DNA of 64,000 bases from Duganella sp. CF402. GTDB taxonomy: Bacteria > Pseudomonadota > Gammaproteobacteria > Burkholderiales > Burkholderiaceae_D. The position numbers were made by a program, and so were the translations under genes. The notes under the pieces were generated by a model that was not told the origin of the DNA, did not search any database, and was given only the letters and a program-made list of their open reading frames with translations. Within the stretch, counting starts at the first letter, position 1; every line of letters starts with the position of its first letter. Shown here in pieces: positions 9,155 through 17,800 of the stretch. The stretch covers positions 496,001 to 560,000 of the forward strand of contig NZ_FOBG01000001.1 of NCBI RefSeq assembly GCF_900109645.1. Reading direction: 5' to 3'.

Positions 9155-9206
9155 GACGGACGTCGGTTCAGTACTTACCGAAACGACATAGTTGAGCAAT
9201 CGACTA

Positions 9207-9299
9207 GGAGACGTGGCCGAGTGGCCGAAGGCACTTCCCTGCTAAGGAAGCATACGGGCAAAACCTGTATCGTGGGTTCGAATCCCACCGTCTCCGCCA
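9207..9299 (+). tRNA. tRNA-Ser (anticodon GCU), copy 2
   Basis: This 93-nt gene with encoded CCA is base-for-base identical to copy 1, with anticodon GCT at 9241-9243. It has its own promoter and its own terminator, so the two genes are separate transcription units produced by a 243-bp tandem duplication. Confidence 0.97.
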
Positions 9300-9304
9300 G
9301 AACA

Positions 9305-9339
9305 AAAGAAACAGGCTCCCTCGTGGAGCCTGTTTCTTT
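9305..9339 (+). terminator. Intrinsic terminator after tRNA-Ser copy 2
   Basis: A perfect 15-bp stem (AAAGAAACAGGCTCC at 9305-9319 with its complement at 9325-9339) and a five-base loop end in TTTCTTT. The sequence is unrelated to the terminator after copy 1, although its position relative to the tRNA is nearly the same. Confidence 0.88.
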
Positions 9340-9396
9340 ATGCGGACCGGGTTCACGAGACCTGTACAAGACAAGCGAGTAACGGAGGAGATAGCA

Positions 9397-10788
9397 GTGA
9401 GTATTTTCAGAACGAAGGATTTCGATGCCATGCGCACTGCCAGCGCCACTGGCGGCCTGAAAAAGGTGCTGGGCCCGGTCGACCTGGTGTTGATGGGCAT
9501 CGGCGCCATTGTCGGCACCGGCATTTTCGTGCTGACCGGCAGCGGCGCCACCACGGCCGGCCCGGCGCTGGCGCTGTCGTTCGTGGTGGCGGCCTTCGCC
9601 TGTGGCTTCGCGGCGCTGTGCTACGCCGAATTCGCGTCCATCCTGCCGGTCGCCGGCGGTATTTACACTTACAGCTACGCCATCCTCGGCGAACTGGTGG
9701 CGTGGATGATCGGCTGGGACTTGATTCTTGAATACGGCCTGGTGACCTCCGCCGTGTCGGTCGGCTGGTCCGGCTACTTCCAGTCGCTGCTGGGCGGCTT
9801 CGGCTTGCAGATCCCGGTCGCGCTGTCGGCCGCGCCGGGCGCGATTCCGGGCGTGACCACCTTCTTCAACCTGCCGGCCTTCCTGATCATGATGGTGCTG
9901 ACCATCATGCTGTCGCTGGGCGTGCGCGAGTCGGCCCGCATCAATAACATCATGGTGGTGGTGAAGATCAGCGTGGTGCTGCTGTTTATCTTCGTTGGCG
10001 CGCGCCACGTGGCGCCGGCCAACTGGCATCCGTTCATGCCGTATGGCGTGAACGGCGTGATGAGCGCCGCCGCACTGGTGTTCTTCGCCTTCATCGGTTT
10101 CGATGCGGTGACCACGGCGGCGGAAGAGGTGAAAAATCCCAAGCGTGACCTGCCGATCGGCATCATCGGCTCGCTGGCCGTGTGCACCGTGCTGTACGTG
10201 ATCGTCACCGTCATCATGACCGGCATCGTGCCGTTCACCCAGTTCAAGGGCATCGACCATCCGGTCTCGCTGGCGCTGCAATTCGCCGGTGAAAACTGGT
10301 TCGCCGGCTTCGTCGACCTCGGTGCGATTCTCGGCATGAGCACCGTGATCCTGGTGATGGCGTTCGGCCAGAGCCGCGTGCTGTACGCCATGTCGCGCGA
10401 CGGCCTGCTGCCGAAAAAACTGTCGGCGCTGAACGGCGCCGGCACGCCGATCGTGGCGACCTGGCTGGTCGGCATCGTGTTCGGCCTGCTGGGCGCGCTG
10501 GTGCCGCTGCAGGTGCTGGGCGAACTGGCCAACATCGGCACGCTGGCGGCGTTCTGCCTGGTGTCGCTGGCGGTGATCGTGCTGCGCAAGCAGCGTCCCG
10601 ACCTGCCGCGCGCGTTCCGCTGCCCTGGCGTGCCGGTGATCCCGGTGCTGGCCATCCTGTTCTGCGGCGCCCTGATGATCTTCCTCAGCGCCGTGACCTG
10701 GATCGCTTTCACTGTCTGGCTACTGATCGGCCTGATGGTATATTTCACCTACGCCCGCCATCATTCGGTATTGAACCAGCAGGGCTGA
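9397..10788 (+). CDS. APC-family amino acid permease
   Basis: This is a secondary transporter of the amino acid-polyamine-organocation superfamily in the inner membrane. The 463-residue protein is almost entirely hydrophobic with about 12 predicted spans. It carries the APC signature GxGAIVGTGIFVLTG in span 1, FAFIGFDAVTTAAEEVKNPKRD before span 7, and GQSRVLYAMSRDGLLP later. These features resemble the YfnA/cationic amino acid transporter branch. The start is GTG at 9397 with GGAGGAG six bases upstream; the longer frame begins inside the tRNA terminator region. The substrate is not deducible. The next gene follows after 20 bases, so co-transcription is possible. Confidence 0.9.
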   Translation: MSIFRTKDFDAMRTASATGGLKKVLGPVDLVLMGIGAIVGTGIFVLTGSGATTAGPALALSFVVAAFACGFAALCYAEFASILPVAGGIYTYSYAILGELVAWMIGWDLILEYGLVTSAVSVGWSGYFQSLLGGFGLQIPVALSAAPGAIPGVTTFFNLPAFLIMMVLTIMLSLGVRESARINNIMVVVKISVVLLFIFVGARHVAPANWHPFMPYGVNGVMSAAALVFFAFIGFDAVTTAAEEVKNPKRDLPIGIIGSLAVCTVLYVIVTVIMTGIVPFTQFKGIDHPVSLALQFAGENWFAGFVDLGAILGMSTVILVMAFGQSRVLYAMSRDGLLPKKLSALNGAGTPIVATWLVGIVFGLLGALVPLQVLGELANIGTLAAFCLVSLAVIVLRKQRPDLPRAFRCPGVPVIPVLAILFCGALMIFLSAVTWIAFTVWLLIGLMVYFTYARHHSVLNQQG

Positions 10789-10808
10789 CCTACAACCAAG
10801 GAGACTCC

Positions 10809-12281
10809 ATGACGCTGTCGCGTGCCATCGCACTGTTCACACTGTGTATCGCCGGCCTGGCTGCGCAAGCCGCGCCGACCAGTCCAGTCAAGATTGAAGG
10901 TGGCACGATCATCGGCACGCATGGGGCGGCGGTGGACACGTATTTCGGCATTCCGTATGCCGCGCCGCCGGTGGGGCCGCTGCGCTGGCGCGCGCCGCAG
11001 CCGGTGGTGGCGTGGCAGGGCGTCCGGGAGGCGAGCCGTTTTTCCGCCGCCTGCGCGCAGACCGCCGTGTGGATCACCGATCCGAAAAGCGAAGACTGCC
11101 TGTACCTGAACGTGTGGGCCCCGGCCAAGGCGGACCAGCTGCCGGTGCTGGTCTGGATACATGGCGGCGGCTACTACGGCGGCACCGGCGCACAGCCTGG
11201 CTTCGACGGCGCCAACCTCGCCAAACGCGGCGCCATCGTGGTGACCATCAACTACCGCTTGGGCATCTTCGGCTTCTTCGCCCATCCCGAATTGAAAGAC
11301 GAGTCGGGCAACCAGGGTTTGCGCGACCAGATCGCCGCGCTGCAATGGGTGCAGAAAAATATCGCGGCCTTTGGCGGCGACGCCAGCCGCGTCACCATCT
11401 TCGGCGAATCGGCGGGCGCTATTTCGGTCGGCATCCTGACCGCGTCGCCGATGGCGAAAGGGCTGTTCCATCGCGCCATCGCGCAAAGCGGCAATGCCGG
11501 CTGGCCGATGGAGGCGCGCGAAAGCGCGCCGTATCAGCAACAGCAGGTCGAAGCCACCGGTGTAGCGCTGGCCAAAACCGTGGGCGCCAACAACCTCGCC
11601 GAACTGCGCGCCATGAGCGTGGAGACCTTGCACAAGCAGCCGTGGAGCGCGCGCGTCAGTGTCGATGGCCGCGTGCTGCGCGACGACCAGACCAGCCTGT
11701 ATCGCAATCACCGGCAGAACGATGTGCCTTTGCTGATGGGCTGGAACGCGGAAGAGGGCAGGGATCTGGCGCCTGAAATATTGAACACCAGCGAGTTCAC
11801 CGCCGCGCGCCACCGTGAGCTGGCGGGCAAGCTGCTGGGCCATGCGCCATCCGGCGCCTTGCTGGCCGCCTATCCCGCGAACAGCGACGCCCAGGCGCGC
11901 GCGTCAATGGACCGCCTGACCTCGGACTGGTGGGGCTGGCGCATGGCTTACTGGGCCGGGCTGCAAGCACAGCATGGCCGCTCCAAGGCTTATCTTTACT
12001 ATTTCACCCATCGCCCGGCGGCGCCGGTCACGCCGTGCGGCTACGGTTGCGGCGCCGGCCACGGCGCGGAAATCCGCTACGTGTTCGACAACCTCGACCA
12101 GGACCAGCGTCCCTGGAGCGCGGCCGATCGCCGCATCGCCGCGCAACTGGCTGACGCCTGGGTGCATTTCGCCGCCACCGGCAGCCTGCCGGACTGGCCG
12201 GCCTACGACGGCTCGGCCAAGTCCATCGTCCGCATCGGCGAACCGCAAGACCCGTTGCCGGATTTCTCGCTGTTCCCGTGA
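10809..12281 (+). CDS. Secreted type B carboxylesterase
   Basis: This alpha/beta hydrolase (carboxylesterase/cholinesterase family) hydrolyses carboxylic esters. The 490-residue product has a signal peptide (about residues 1-22, ending LAAQA), so it acts in the periplasm or outside. Family motifs are intact: EDCLYLNVWAP, the oxyanion segment HGGGYYGG, and the nucleophile elbow GESAG with Ser201. The acidic residue and the histidine of HGAEIRYVF lie near the C terminus. An AAGGAGACTCC ribosome site precedes the ATG. The natural substrate cannot be named. Confidence 0.9.
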   Translation: MTLSRAIALFTLCIAGLAAQAAPTSPVKIEGGTIIGTHGAAVDTYFGIPYAAPPVGPLRWRAPQPVVAWQGVREASRFSAACAQTAVWITDPKSEDCLYLNVWAPAKADQLPVLVWIHGGGYYGGTGAQPGFDGANLAKRGAIVVTINYRLGIFGFFAHPELKDESGNQGLRDQIAALQWVQKNIAAFGGDASRVTIFGESAGAISVGILTASPMAKGLFHRAIAQSGNAGWPMEARESAPYQQQQVEATGVALAKTVGANNLAELRAMSVETLHKQPWSARVSVDGRVLRDDQTSLYRNHRQNDVPLLMGWNAEEGRDLAPEILNTSEFTAARHRELAGKLLGHAPSGALLAAYPANSDAQARASMDRLTSDWWGWRMAYWAGLQAQHGRSKAYLYYFTHRPAAPVTPCGYGCGAGHGAEIRYVFDNLDQDQRPWSAADRRIAAQLADAWVHFAATGSLPDWPAYDGSAKSIVRIGEPQDPLPDFSLFP

Positions 12282-12365
12282 TCCGCGTGGGATGCCTGAA
12301 TTGGCCGCCCGGCCGGCACCGTCGTGTACAATCGGCGCTCGATATTCTCTCCGCACGAGTCGCCA

Positions 12366-13598
12366 TTGCCAGAATTAGCCGCCAGGAAGTCCCCTAAGGC
12401 CCCGCAGGCCGAGGCCTTGCTGGCCGCCGCTTGCGGCATCGTCGGCAAGGCCGGGCTGGGCGGGCTGGGTTTGCGGCCGCTGGCCGAAGCGCTGGACGTT
12501 TCCGTCACCGTGCTCACCAGCCGCTACGGCTTGCGTGCCGATGTGCTGGCCGCCATCTGCGATGCGGCGTGCGAGCACGACCAGCGCGACATGCAGCGCT
12601 GGCGCGATGTGCTCGACGGACTGGGGCCGCTATCGTCCGCCATCGCCGCCGAGCTGGCGGAATCCATGCTGGACGAACTGGCCACGCAGCAGCGCGCCAT
12701 GTCGCTGCTGTATCTTGAACTGCTGCACGCCTGCACCTGGAACGCCGCATTGCAGCCGGCCTTCGCCGCATGGGCCGCGCAACGGCGCGCTTTCTGGAAT
12801 GAATTTGCCACCCGCGCCGGCTTGCCTGCGGCCTTGCTGGATGGCGGCTGGTGGTATGGTTATATCGTGGCCGAGCTGGCCTACAGCATCGCGCTCGGCC
12901 CGCTGACCGCCTACCGCATGTTGCGCCGGCTGTGCTTGCGGCGCCTGTTTGCCGGCGGCCTGGCCACGCGCGGCGATGCCAGCGACGGCGCGCTGTTTGG
13001 CGCGCTGCTGGCACAACTTCAGGTCGATGGAAACGGCGATGCGCCCACCGGCCGCGAGCCGGAATGGGTCGCCCCGGCCGCCCGTGCGTGCGGCCGGCGG
13101 CTGGCGGCGCAGGGCGTGCAGGGCCTGACGCATCGCGCCATCGCGGCCGAGGTCGGCATTCCGCACACCACCTTGAGCTACCGCTATCCGGCCCAGCGCG
13201 ATTTGGTCATCGCCGGACTGGAATCGATCGTGGCCCACATCCGCTTTGCCGTCGATGCCGACAGCCTGACTGAACTTCAGCGCCTGCGCGTGGAGGGCGA
13301 CGGCAAGCAGCTCGACCTGGCGCGCGCCAATTTTGCCGTGGCGCTGGCCGCCAGCAATATGCCGGAACTGGCGGCCTGCACGGCCGACATGCGCAGCCGG
13401 CGCGGCAACAACCTGGTGAAAGTGTTCATGAAATATCTGCCGCAGGCGCGCGGCATCGATGCGCTGTGCGCGCAGGTGATCTCGATGGGCTTGACGGGAT
13501 TGAGCAACACCGAGCCGGCCGGCGAAGCGTCCGAGCAAACGGTGGCCGCTGCCTTTGCGGCAGCGGCGCAGTGGCTACAGCAGAATCACTCGGCGTAG
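12366..13598 (+). CDS. Double-HTH TetR-like transcriptional regulator
   Basis: The protein (about 410 residues) contains two separate TetR-type DNA-binding segments. The first spans about residues 10-60 (GLGLRPLAEALDVSVTVLTSRYG). The second lies around residues 240-290 (GVQGLTHRAIAAEVGIPHTTLSYRY). Each is followed by an all-helical stretch like a TetR ligand-binding domain, suggesting a covalent fusion of two TetR units. The start is uncertain: TTG at 12366 or GTG at 12324. The GTG sits in TGTACAAT, which looks more like an extended -10 promoter, so TTG is preferred. Its end overlaps the convergent lipoprotein gene by 13 bases. The ligand and targets are unknown; the carboxylesterase upstream is a plausible target. 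Confidence 0.72.
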   Translation: MPELAARKSPKAPQAEALLAAACGIVGKAGLGGLGLRPLAEALDVSVTVLTSRYGLRADVLAAICDAACEHDQRDMQRWRDVLDGLGPLSSAIAAELAESMLDELATQQRAMSLLYLELLHACTWNAALQPAFAAWAAQRRAFWNEFATRAGLPAALLDGGWWYGYIVAELAYSIALGPLTAYRMLRRLCLRRLFAGGLATRGDASDGALFGALLAQLQVDGNGDAPTGREPEWVAPAARACGRRLAAQGVQGLTHRAIAAEVGIPHTTLSYRYPAQRDLVIAGLESIVAHIRFAVDADSLTELQRLRVEGDGKQLDLARANFAVALAASNMPELAACTADMRSRRGNNLVKVFMKYLPQARGIDALCAQVISMGLTGLSNTEPAGEASEQTVAAAFAAAAQWLQQNHSA

Positions 13599-14221
13599 GC
13601 CCACAGGTCGAGCGGCGTGCTGCCGCTGTAGGTCAGCAGGCGGAATGCGGCCGGTGCGTAGTCGCTGTCGACCACCAGATAGCCATCCGACTGGGCCGGC
13701 AGGTCGCCGCACGAGGACGCGCTCAGCGTGGCCTTCAGCGTGTTCGGCAGCGACGAGGCCGCCAGCTTGCCGGACAGCTTGCAGCTGGTGCTGCCCGCCA
13801 CGATCTCACCATTGGCGTTGACGCTGAACGCCGCCGCCGCGCCGCTCGACAGGCGCACCGTGTAGCTGCGCGCCACGGCCGTGAAGTTGAGCGTGGCCGA
13901 CTGTAACGAACTGCTGTTCAACAACTCCAGCGACGTGTCCTGCGTGGCGGCCGGCGTCATCTGCCAGCTGCCGCCGGCGTCGCGGCGGTACAGGGCGGTG
14001 GCTTGCTGGGCGCTGTTGTTCAGCACCAGCAGGCGGCTGCCATCGGCGGCCGAATAGTAGCGGCCGGCGGTCGGATTGGCGCTGTCGCCCGCGCTGACGG
14101 CGTACATGCCGGCTGCCAGATCGCTGACTTTCACGGTTGGCTTGGCCGGTTCGTTGCTGCTGCCGCAAGCGCTCAGCAGCAGGGCGGCCGCAGCGGCTGC
14201 CAGGGTAAGGTGTCGGTTCAT
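13586..14221 (-). CDS. Predicted lipoprotein of unknown function
   Basis: This 211-residue protein from ATG 14221 has a signal peptide with lipobox LLSAC (lipidated Cys at about residue 18), then GSSNEP, so it should be membrane-anchored in the periplasm. There is no acidic residue directly after the cysteine, which favours outer-membrane sorting. The body is rich in Ala, Ser, Leu and Thr with predicted beta strands; I recognise no domain. A GTG at 14233 overlapping the surE stop is an alternative start four codons longer. It is the second gene of a surE-lipoprotein operon, so it may assist the exported SurE-like phosphatase, but that is inference. Confidence 0.7.
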   Translation of the reverse strand: MNRHLTLAAAAAALLLSACGSSNEPAKPTVKVSDLAAGMYAVSAGDSANPTAGRYYSAADGSRLLVLNNSAQQATALYRRDAGGSWQMTPAATQDTSLELLNSSSLQSATLNFTAVARSYTVRLSSGAAAAFSVNANGEIVAGSTSCKLSGKLAASSLPNTLKATLSASSCGDLPAQSDGYLVVDSDYAPAAFRLLTYSGSTPLDLWAYAE

Positions 14222-14229
14222 GGCGCGGC

Positions 14230-15177
14230 TCACTGGGCAAACAGATCACGCAGGCGCAGGCGCAGCCATTGCTGGCCGGCCGGACGGTGCTCGTAGCCGA
14301 CCTGCATGGCGCTGACCGCGATCTTGGTCTTGTAGACCACGGCTTCATCTTCAGCCTGGTCGGCGGTGGCTGCCGGCGGCAGCGAGCCGCTCAGGCCCCA
14401 CGGCGCGGCGCTGCTGAACTTCAGTGCGTAGGTGTCATAGGTGCCGATGCGCGAGAACGACCATGCACTGCCACTGGTCACGCCGTTCGGGAAGTTGACA
14501 TTGAGCGCGGTGCCGGTCGGCAGCAGGGCGGAGCTGCCGGCCTTGGCTTGCAGTGCGGCGATCAGCTTGACGGTCAGCTGCGCCACGGTTCTGGAGCCGG
14601 CGGCGGCCAGGCCGCTGTTGTCGACGGTATCGGTGCCGGCGCTCAGCGCGATGGCCGGGATGCCGCGGCCAGCGGCGAACTGGGCGTTGCCGATGGTGCC
14701 GGAGTTGATCACCACCTTGCCGACGTTCTGGCCTTCGTTCGGGCCGGACAGCACCAGGTCGGGTGCCTTGCCCCAGCGCGCGGTGGCCAGTACGTCGAGG
14801 CCGTACATGGTGGCCATCACCGGCGTGCCGTGCACGTAGTTGTAGTCGCCGTTGGTGTAGCCGCTTTTGGTGAACGGGCCGACCGCCGGCGCGCCGGTCG
14901 GCGCGGCGCCGTTGTGGCAGCCGCCTTCGGCTTCGACCTGGGTCTTGTCGTTGTCCGGAATGATGAGCGTGGTGCTGTACATCACGATGGCGGCGCTGCG
15001 GCCGCTCTGGCCGGTGCACGGCACGGACACGATCACCGAATGGCCGGCGGCCTTCAGCTCTTCGTACAGGGCCTTGATGTTGCTGGTCAGGCCGTCGTCA
15101 TTGGCGAGGACGATATTCAGGGCAAAAGCAGGGCTGGCGCACAAGGCGAGCGCGACGCTCATGGCTAAACGTTTCAT
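14230..15177 (-). CDS. Exported SurE-family 5'/3'-nucleotidase or acid phosphatase
   Basis: SurE-fold enzymes remove phosphate from nucleoside monophosphates or related substrates with a divalent metal. The 315-residue protein has a signal peptide (residues 1-19, ASPAFA), followed directly by the SurE signature LANDDG with metal-binding Asp27 and Asp28. Downstream are VSVPCTGQSG and the GPNEGQNVG segment. Classical SurE proteins are about 250 residues and cytoplasmic; this one is longer and exported, so a role in periplasmic phosphate or nucleotide scavenging is likely. Its stop overlaps the GTG alternative start of the lipoprotein downstream. Confidence 0.88.
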   Translation of the reverse strand: MKRLAMSVALALCASPAFALNIVLANDDGLTSNIKALYEELKAAGHSVIVSVPCTGQSGRSAAIVMYSTTLIIPDNDKTQVEAEGGCHNGAAPTGAPAVGPFTKSGYTNGDYNYVHGTPVMATMYGLDVLATARWGKAPDLVLSGPNEGQNVGKVVINSGTIGNAQFAAGRGIPAIALSAGTDTVDNSGLAAAGSRTVAQLTVKLIAALQAKAGSSALLPTGTALNVNFPNGVTSGSAWSFSRIGTYDTYALKFSSAAPWGLSGSLPPAATADQAEDEAVVYKTKIAVSAMQVGYEHRPAGQQWLRLRLRDLFAQ

Positions 15178-15297
15178 GGGTTTGCTTGCTCTCTCAACGT
15201 GGAAAACCGTGAGGATAAGAAAACTTTATGACGGCGTTATGACATGTGTGCGGTTTGCTTTGCCTTGTGTGCCGTTTAAAAAATACAGTTGTACGAT

Positions 15298-16266
15298 TTA
15301 GTCCTTGGCTGGTTCGCCGAAATCCGGCGTGCCATCGCTGCGCCATTGGATGGCTTGCGCGCGCGTGTGGCGGTTGGGATCGTGCAGCGGATCGCCTTTG
15401 ATATCGCGGTAGTTGCGCGCGTGATAGACCAGCACGTCGGTCTTGCCGTCGGGCGTGGTGGTGAAGGAGTTGTGACCGGGGCCGTACTGGCCGTTTTGCT
15501 CGCTGCTGCGGAACACCGGCTGCGGTGACTTCTTCCACGCGGCCGGATCGAGCAGGTTGGCGCCGGCGTCGGCGGTCAGCATGCCGAGTGCGTAGTTGGC
15601 GTCGGTGGCGCTGGCCGAGTAGGTGAGGAACACGCGGCCGTTTTTCACCAGCACGGCGGGCGCCTCGTTGACGTTGAAGCCGACTTTTTCCCAGGCGTAT
15701 TCAGGCTTGCTCAGTTGGACCGCCGGCCCGCTGATGGACAACGGGCTATCCATGCGGGCCATGTAGATGGCGGTCAAGTGCTGGGACGAATCGGCCGGGC
15801 GCTGGGTCCACACCAGATAGCGCTGGGCGCCGATGGCGAAGGTGGTGGCGTCGAGCGCGAACGATTCCCAGCCGGTGTTGATCTGGCCGCGTTCAGTCCA
15901 CTGGCCTTCGAGCGGATTGGCGGACGGATTTTCCAGCACATACAGGCGGATATCGAACGGCGCATCGGCGCGGCCGGCGGTGAAGTAGAGATACCATTTG
16001 CCGTCGATGAAATGCATTTCCGGCGCCCAGATATTGCGGCTCATGACGCCGCTGGCATGGCGGCGCCAGACCACCTTGGGCTCGGCCTTGGCGAGGTCGT
16101 TGAGATCCTTCACGCGCCGCAGTTCGATGCGGTCGTACTCGGGCACGGTGGCGGTGAAGTAGTAATAGCCATCGCTATGCAAGGCCACCTGCGGATCGGC
16201 GCGCTGCAACAGCAGCGGATTGTGAAAGGCCAGCGCCGCAGCAGCGGCAAGCGCAACAAGTTCCAT
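15298..16266 (-). CDS. Glycoside hydrolase family 43 protein (arabinosidase or xylosidase type)
   Basis: This is a five-bladed beta-propeller glycosidase acting on arabinose- or xylose-containing polysaccharides. The 322-residue protein starts with a short hydrophobic leader, so it is probably exported. The GH43 catalytic triad is visible: base Asp24 in RADPQV, pKa-modulating Asp139 in FALDATTF, and acid Glu201 in NVNEAPAV. RNIWAPEMHFIDGKWYLYF and GPGHNSF are family landmarks. It is divergent from the beta-CASP RNase operon. Exact specificity is not readable; alpha-L-arabinofuranosidase is a fair guess given the GH127 gene at 37.6 kb. Confidence 0.88.
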   Translation of the reverse strand: MELVALAAAAALAFHNPLLLQRADPQVALHSDGYYYFTATVPEYDRIELRRVKDLNDLAKAEPKVVWRRHASGVMSRNIWAPEMHFIDGKWYLYFTAGRADAPFDIRLYVLENPSANPLEGQWTERGQINTGWESFALDATTFAIGAQRYLVWTQRPADSSQHLTAIYMARMDSPLSISGPAVQLSKPEYAWEKVGFNVNEAPAVLVKNGRVFLTYSASATDANYALGMLTADAGANLLDPAAWKKSPQPVFRSSEQNGQYGPGHNSFTTTPDGKTDVLVYHARNYRDIKGDPLHDPNRHTRAQAIQWRSDGTPDFGEPAKD

Positions 16267-16362
16267 CGACAGTCTCCTTGGCTATTTTTGCACACCATCA
16301 TCCAATGAAACGGTGGCCGCATCCAATCACTTTTTTGCACTGAACGATTTCTTTTTAGAAAT

Positions 16363-16376
16363 TTGATCTGGATCAA
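16363..16376 (+). promoter_or_regulatory. Perfect FNR/ANR box before the beta-CASP RNase operon
   Basis: TTGAT-CTGG-ATCAA is an exact match to the FNR/ANR consensus TTGAT-N4-ATCAA. A -10-like TAGCAT lies at 16400-16405, so a start site near 16411 would place the box at about -41.5, the class II activator position. The same geometry recurs at 24348 and, within one base, at 22639. Confidence 0.85.
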
Positions 16377-16438
16377 GGACAGCAGCACCGTGCGGCGCTT
16401 AGCATGGCTGGAACGATCTGGATAAGGCGGGAGCAGTC

Positions 16439-17800
16439 ATGCACATACGATTCCTGGGCGCCACCGGCACCGTCACCGGCTCCAAATACCTGCTGACGTC
16501 CGGCGGGGCCACCATGCTGCTCGACTGCGGACTGTTCCAGGGCTACAAGCAGCTACGCTTGCGCAACTGGGATGCGCTGCCGGTCGCGCCGGCCGAAATC
16601 GATGCCGTGGTGCTGACCCACGCCCACCTCGACCACAGCGGCTATCTGCCGCTGCTGGTAAAGAACGGTTTTCGCGGCAAGGTGCTGTGCAGCGAAGCCA
16701 CCTACGACCTGTGCAAAATCCTGCTGCCCGACAGCGGCCGCCTGCTGGAAGAGGAGGCCATCCACGCCAACCGCCAGGGCAGTTCGCGCCATGCGCCGGC
16801 CCAGCCGCTGTACACCGAGGCCGATGCCGTGCGCGCGCTGGGCCACTTTTCGCCGGTGCCATTTGGCAAGCCGTTCGAGATTGCCGACAAGCTGAGCGGC
16901 ACGCTGGCGCTGGGCGGCCACATCCTCGGCGCCGCCATCGTGACCATCAGCGACGGCCAGCGCAGCGTGGTCTTTTCGGGCGATCTTGGGCGGCTGCATG
17001 ACGCCATCATGGTCGAGCCCAGCGCCATCGCCCACTGCGACTACCTGGTGCTGGAATCGACTTATGGCGACCGCCGGCACGACCCGGCCGATCCCTTGAT
17101 CCTGCTCGGCCAGACCATCCGCAAGACCGCCGCGCGCGGCGGCGTCACGGTGATTCCGGCGTTTGCGGTGGGGCGGGCACAGTCGCTGCTGTATGCGATC
17201 CACCAGCTCAAGCAGCAGGGCATGCTGCCGGCCGCGCTGCCGGTCTATCTGAACAGCCCGATGGCCACCGACGCCACCGCGCTGTACCAGAAACACCGCA
17301 AGCTGCACCGCCTCGACCATCAGCAATGCGAGGCGATGTGCCGCACCGCCCATATCGTCAACAGCGTGGAGGAGTCGATCGCGCTCAACCAGCGCCAGGT
17401 GCCGATGGTGATTATTGCCGCCAGCGGCATGGCCACCGGCGGGCGGGTTCTGCACCACCTGAAAGCGTTTGGCGGCGATGCGCGCAACACCATTCTGTTT
17501 GCCGGCTTCCAGGCCGGCGGCACGCGCGGCGCGGCCATGCTGGGCGGGGCCACGGAAATCAAGATCTACGGCGAGTACGTGCCGCTGCGCGCCAGCGTGT
17601 ACCAGATCGATAACCTGTCGGCCCATGCCGACGCCGACGAAATCCTGCAGTGGCTCGGGCATTTCAAACAGCCGCCGCGGCGCACCTTTATCACCCACGG
17701 CGAACCTGCTGCAGCCGACGCGCTGCGCCACCGCATCGAGGAAACCCTGCACTGGCATTGCCGGGTGCCGGACTATCTCGAACAGCTGGAGTTGCGCTGA
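16439..17800 (+). CDS. Beta-CASP metallo-beta-lactamase-fold ribonuclease
   Basis: MBL-fold proteins with a beta-CASP insert and an RMMBL tail are RNA endo/exonucleases. The 453-residue protein has the zinc motif THAHLDHSG (His61, His63, Asp65, His66), GGHILGAAIV, FSGDLGR, the ESTYGDR segment, IPAFAVGRAQ of the beta-CASP domain, ASGMATGGR, and the C-terminal LSAHADADEIL and ITHGEP. It matches bacterial CPSF-like RNases of about 450 residues. It is the first gene of a four-gene operon under an FNR box, overlapping the next gene by one base (TGATG). It may adjust RNA decay during oxygen limitation. RNA as substrate is inferred from the family. Confidence 0.88.
   Translation: MHIRFLGATGTVTGSKYLLTSGGATMLLDCGLFQGYKQLRLRNWDALPVAPAEIDAVVLTHAHLDHSGYLPLLVKNGFRGKVLCSEATYDLCKILLPDSGRLLEEEAIHANRQGSSRHAPAQPLYTEADAVRALGHFSPVPFGKPFEIADKLSGTLALGGHILGAAIVTISDGQRSVVFSGDLGRLHDAIMVEPSAIAHCDYLVLESTYGDRRHDPADPLILLGQTIRKTAARGGVTVIPAFAVGRAQSLLYAIHQLKQQGMLPAALPVYLNSPMATDATALYQKHRKLHRLDHQQCEAMCRTAHIVNSVEESIALNQRQVPMVIIAASGMATGGRVLHHLKAFGGDARNTILFAGFQAGGTRGAAMLGGATEIKIYGEYVPLRASVYQIDNLSAHADADEILQWLGHFKQPPRRTFITHGEPAAADALRHRIEETLHWHCRVPDYLEQLELR

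Noticed and set aside
8891..9382. Open frame of 163 codons on the + strand across both tRNA-Ser genes
   Set aside because: It translates the tRNAs and their terminators and repeats itself because of the tandem duplication; no ribosome site or family match.
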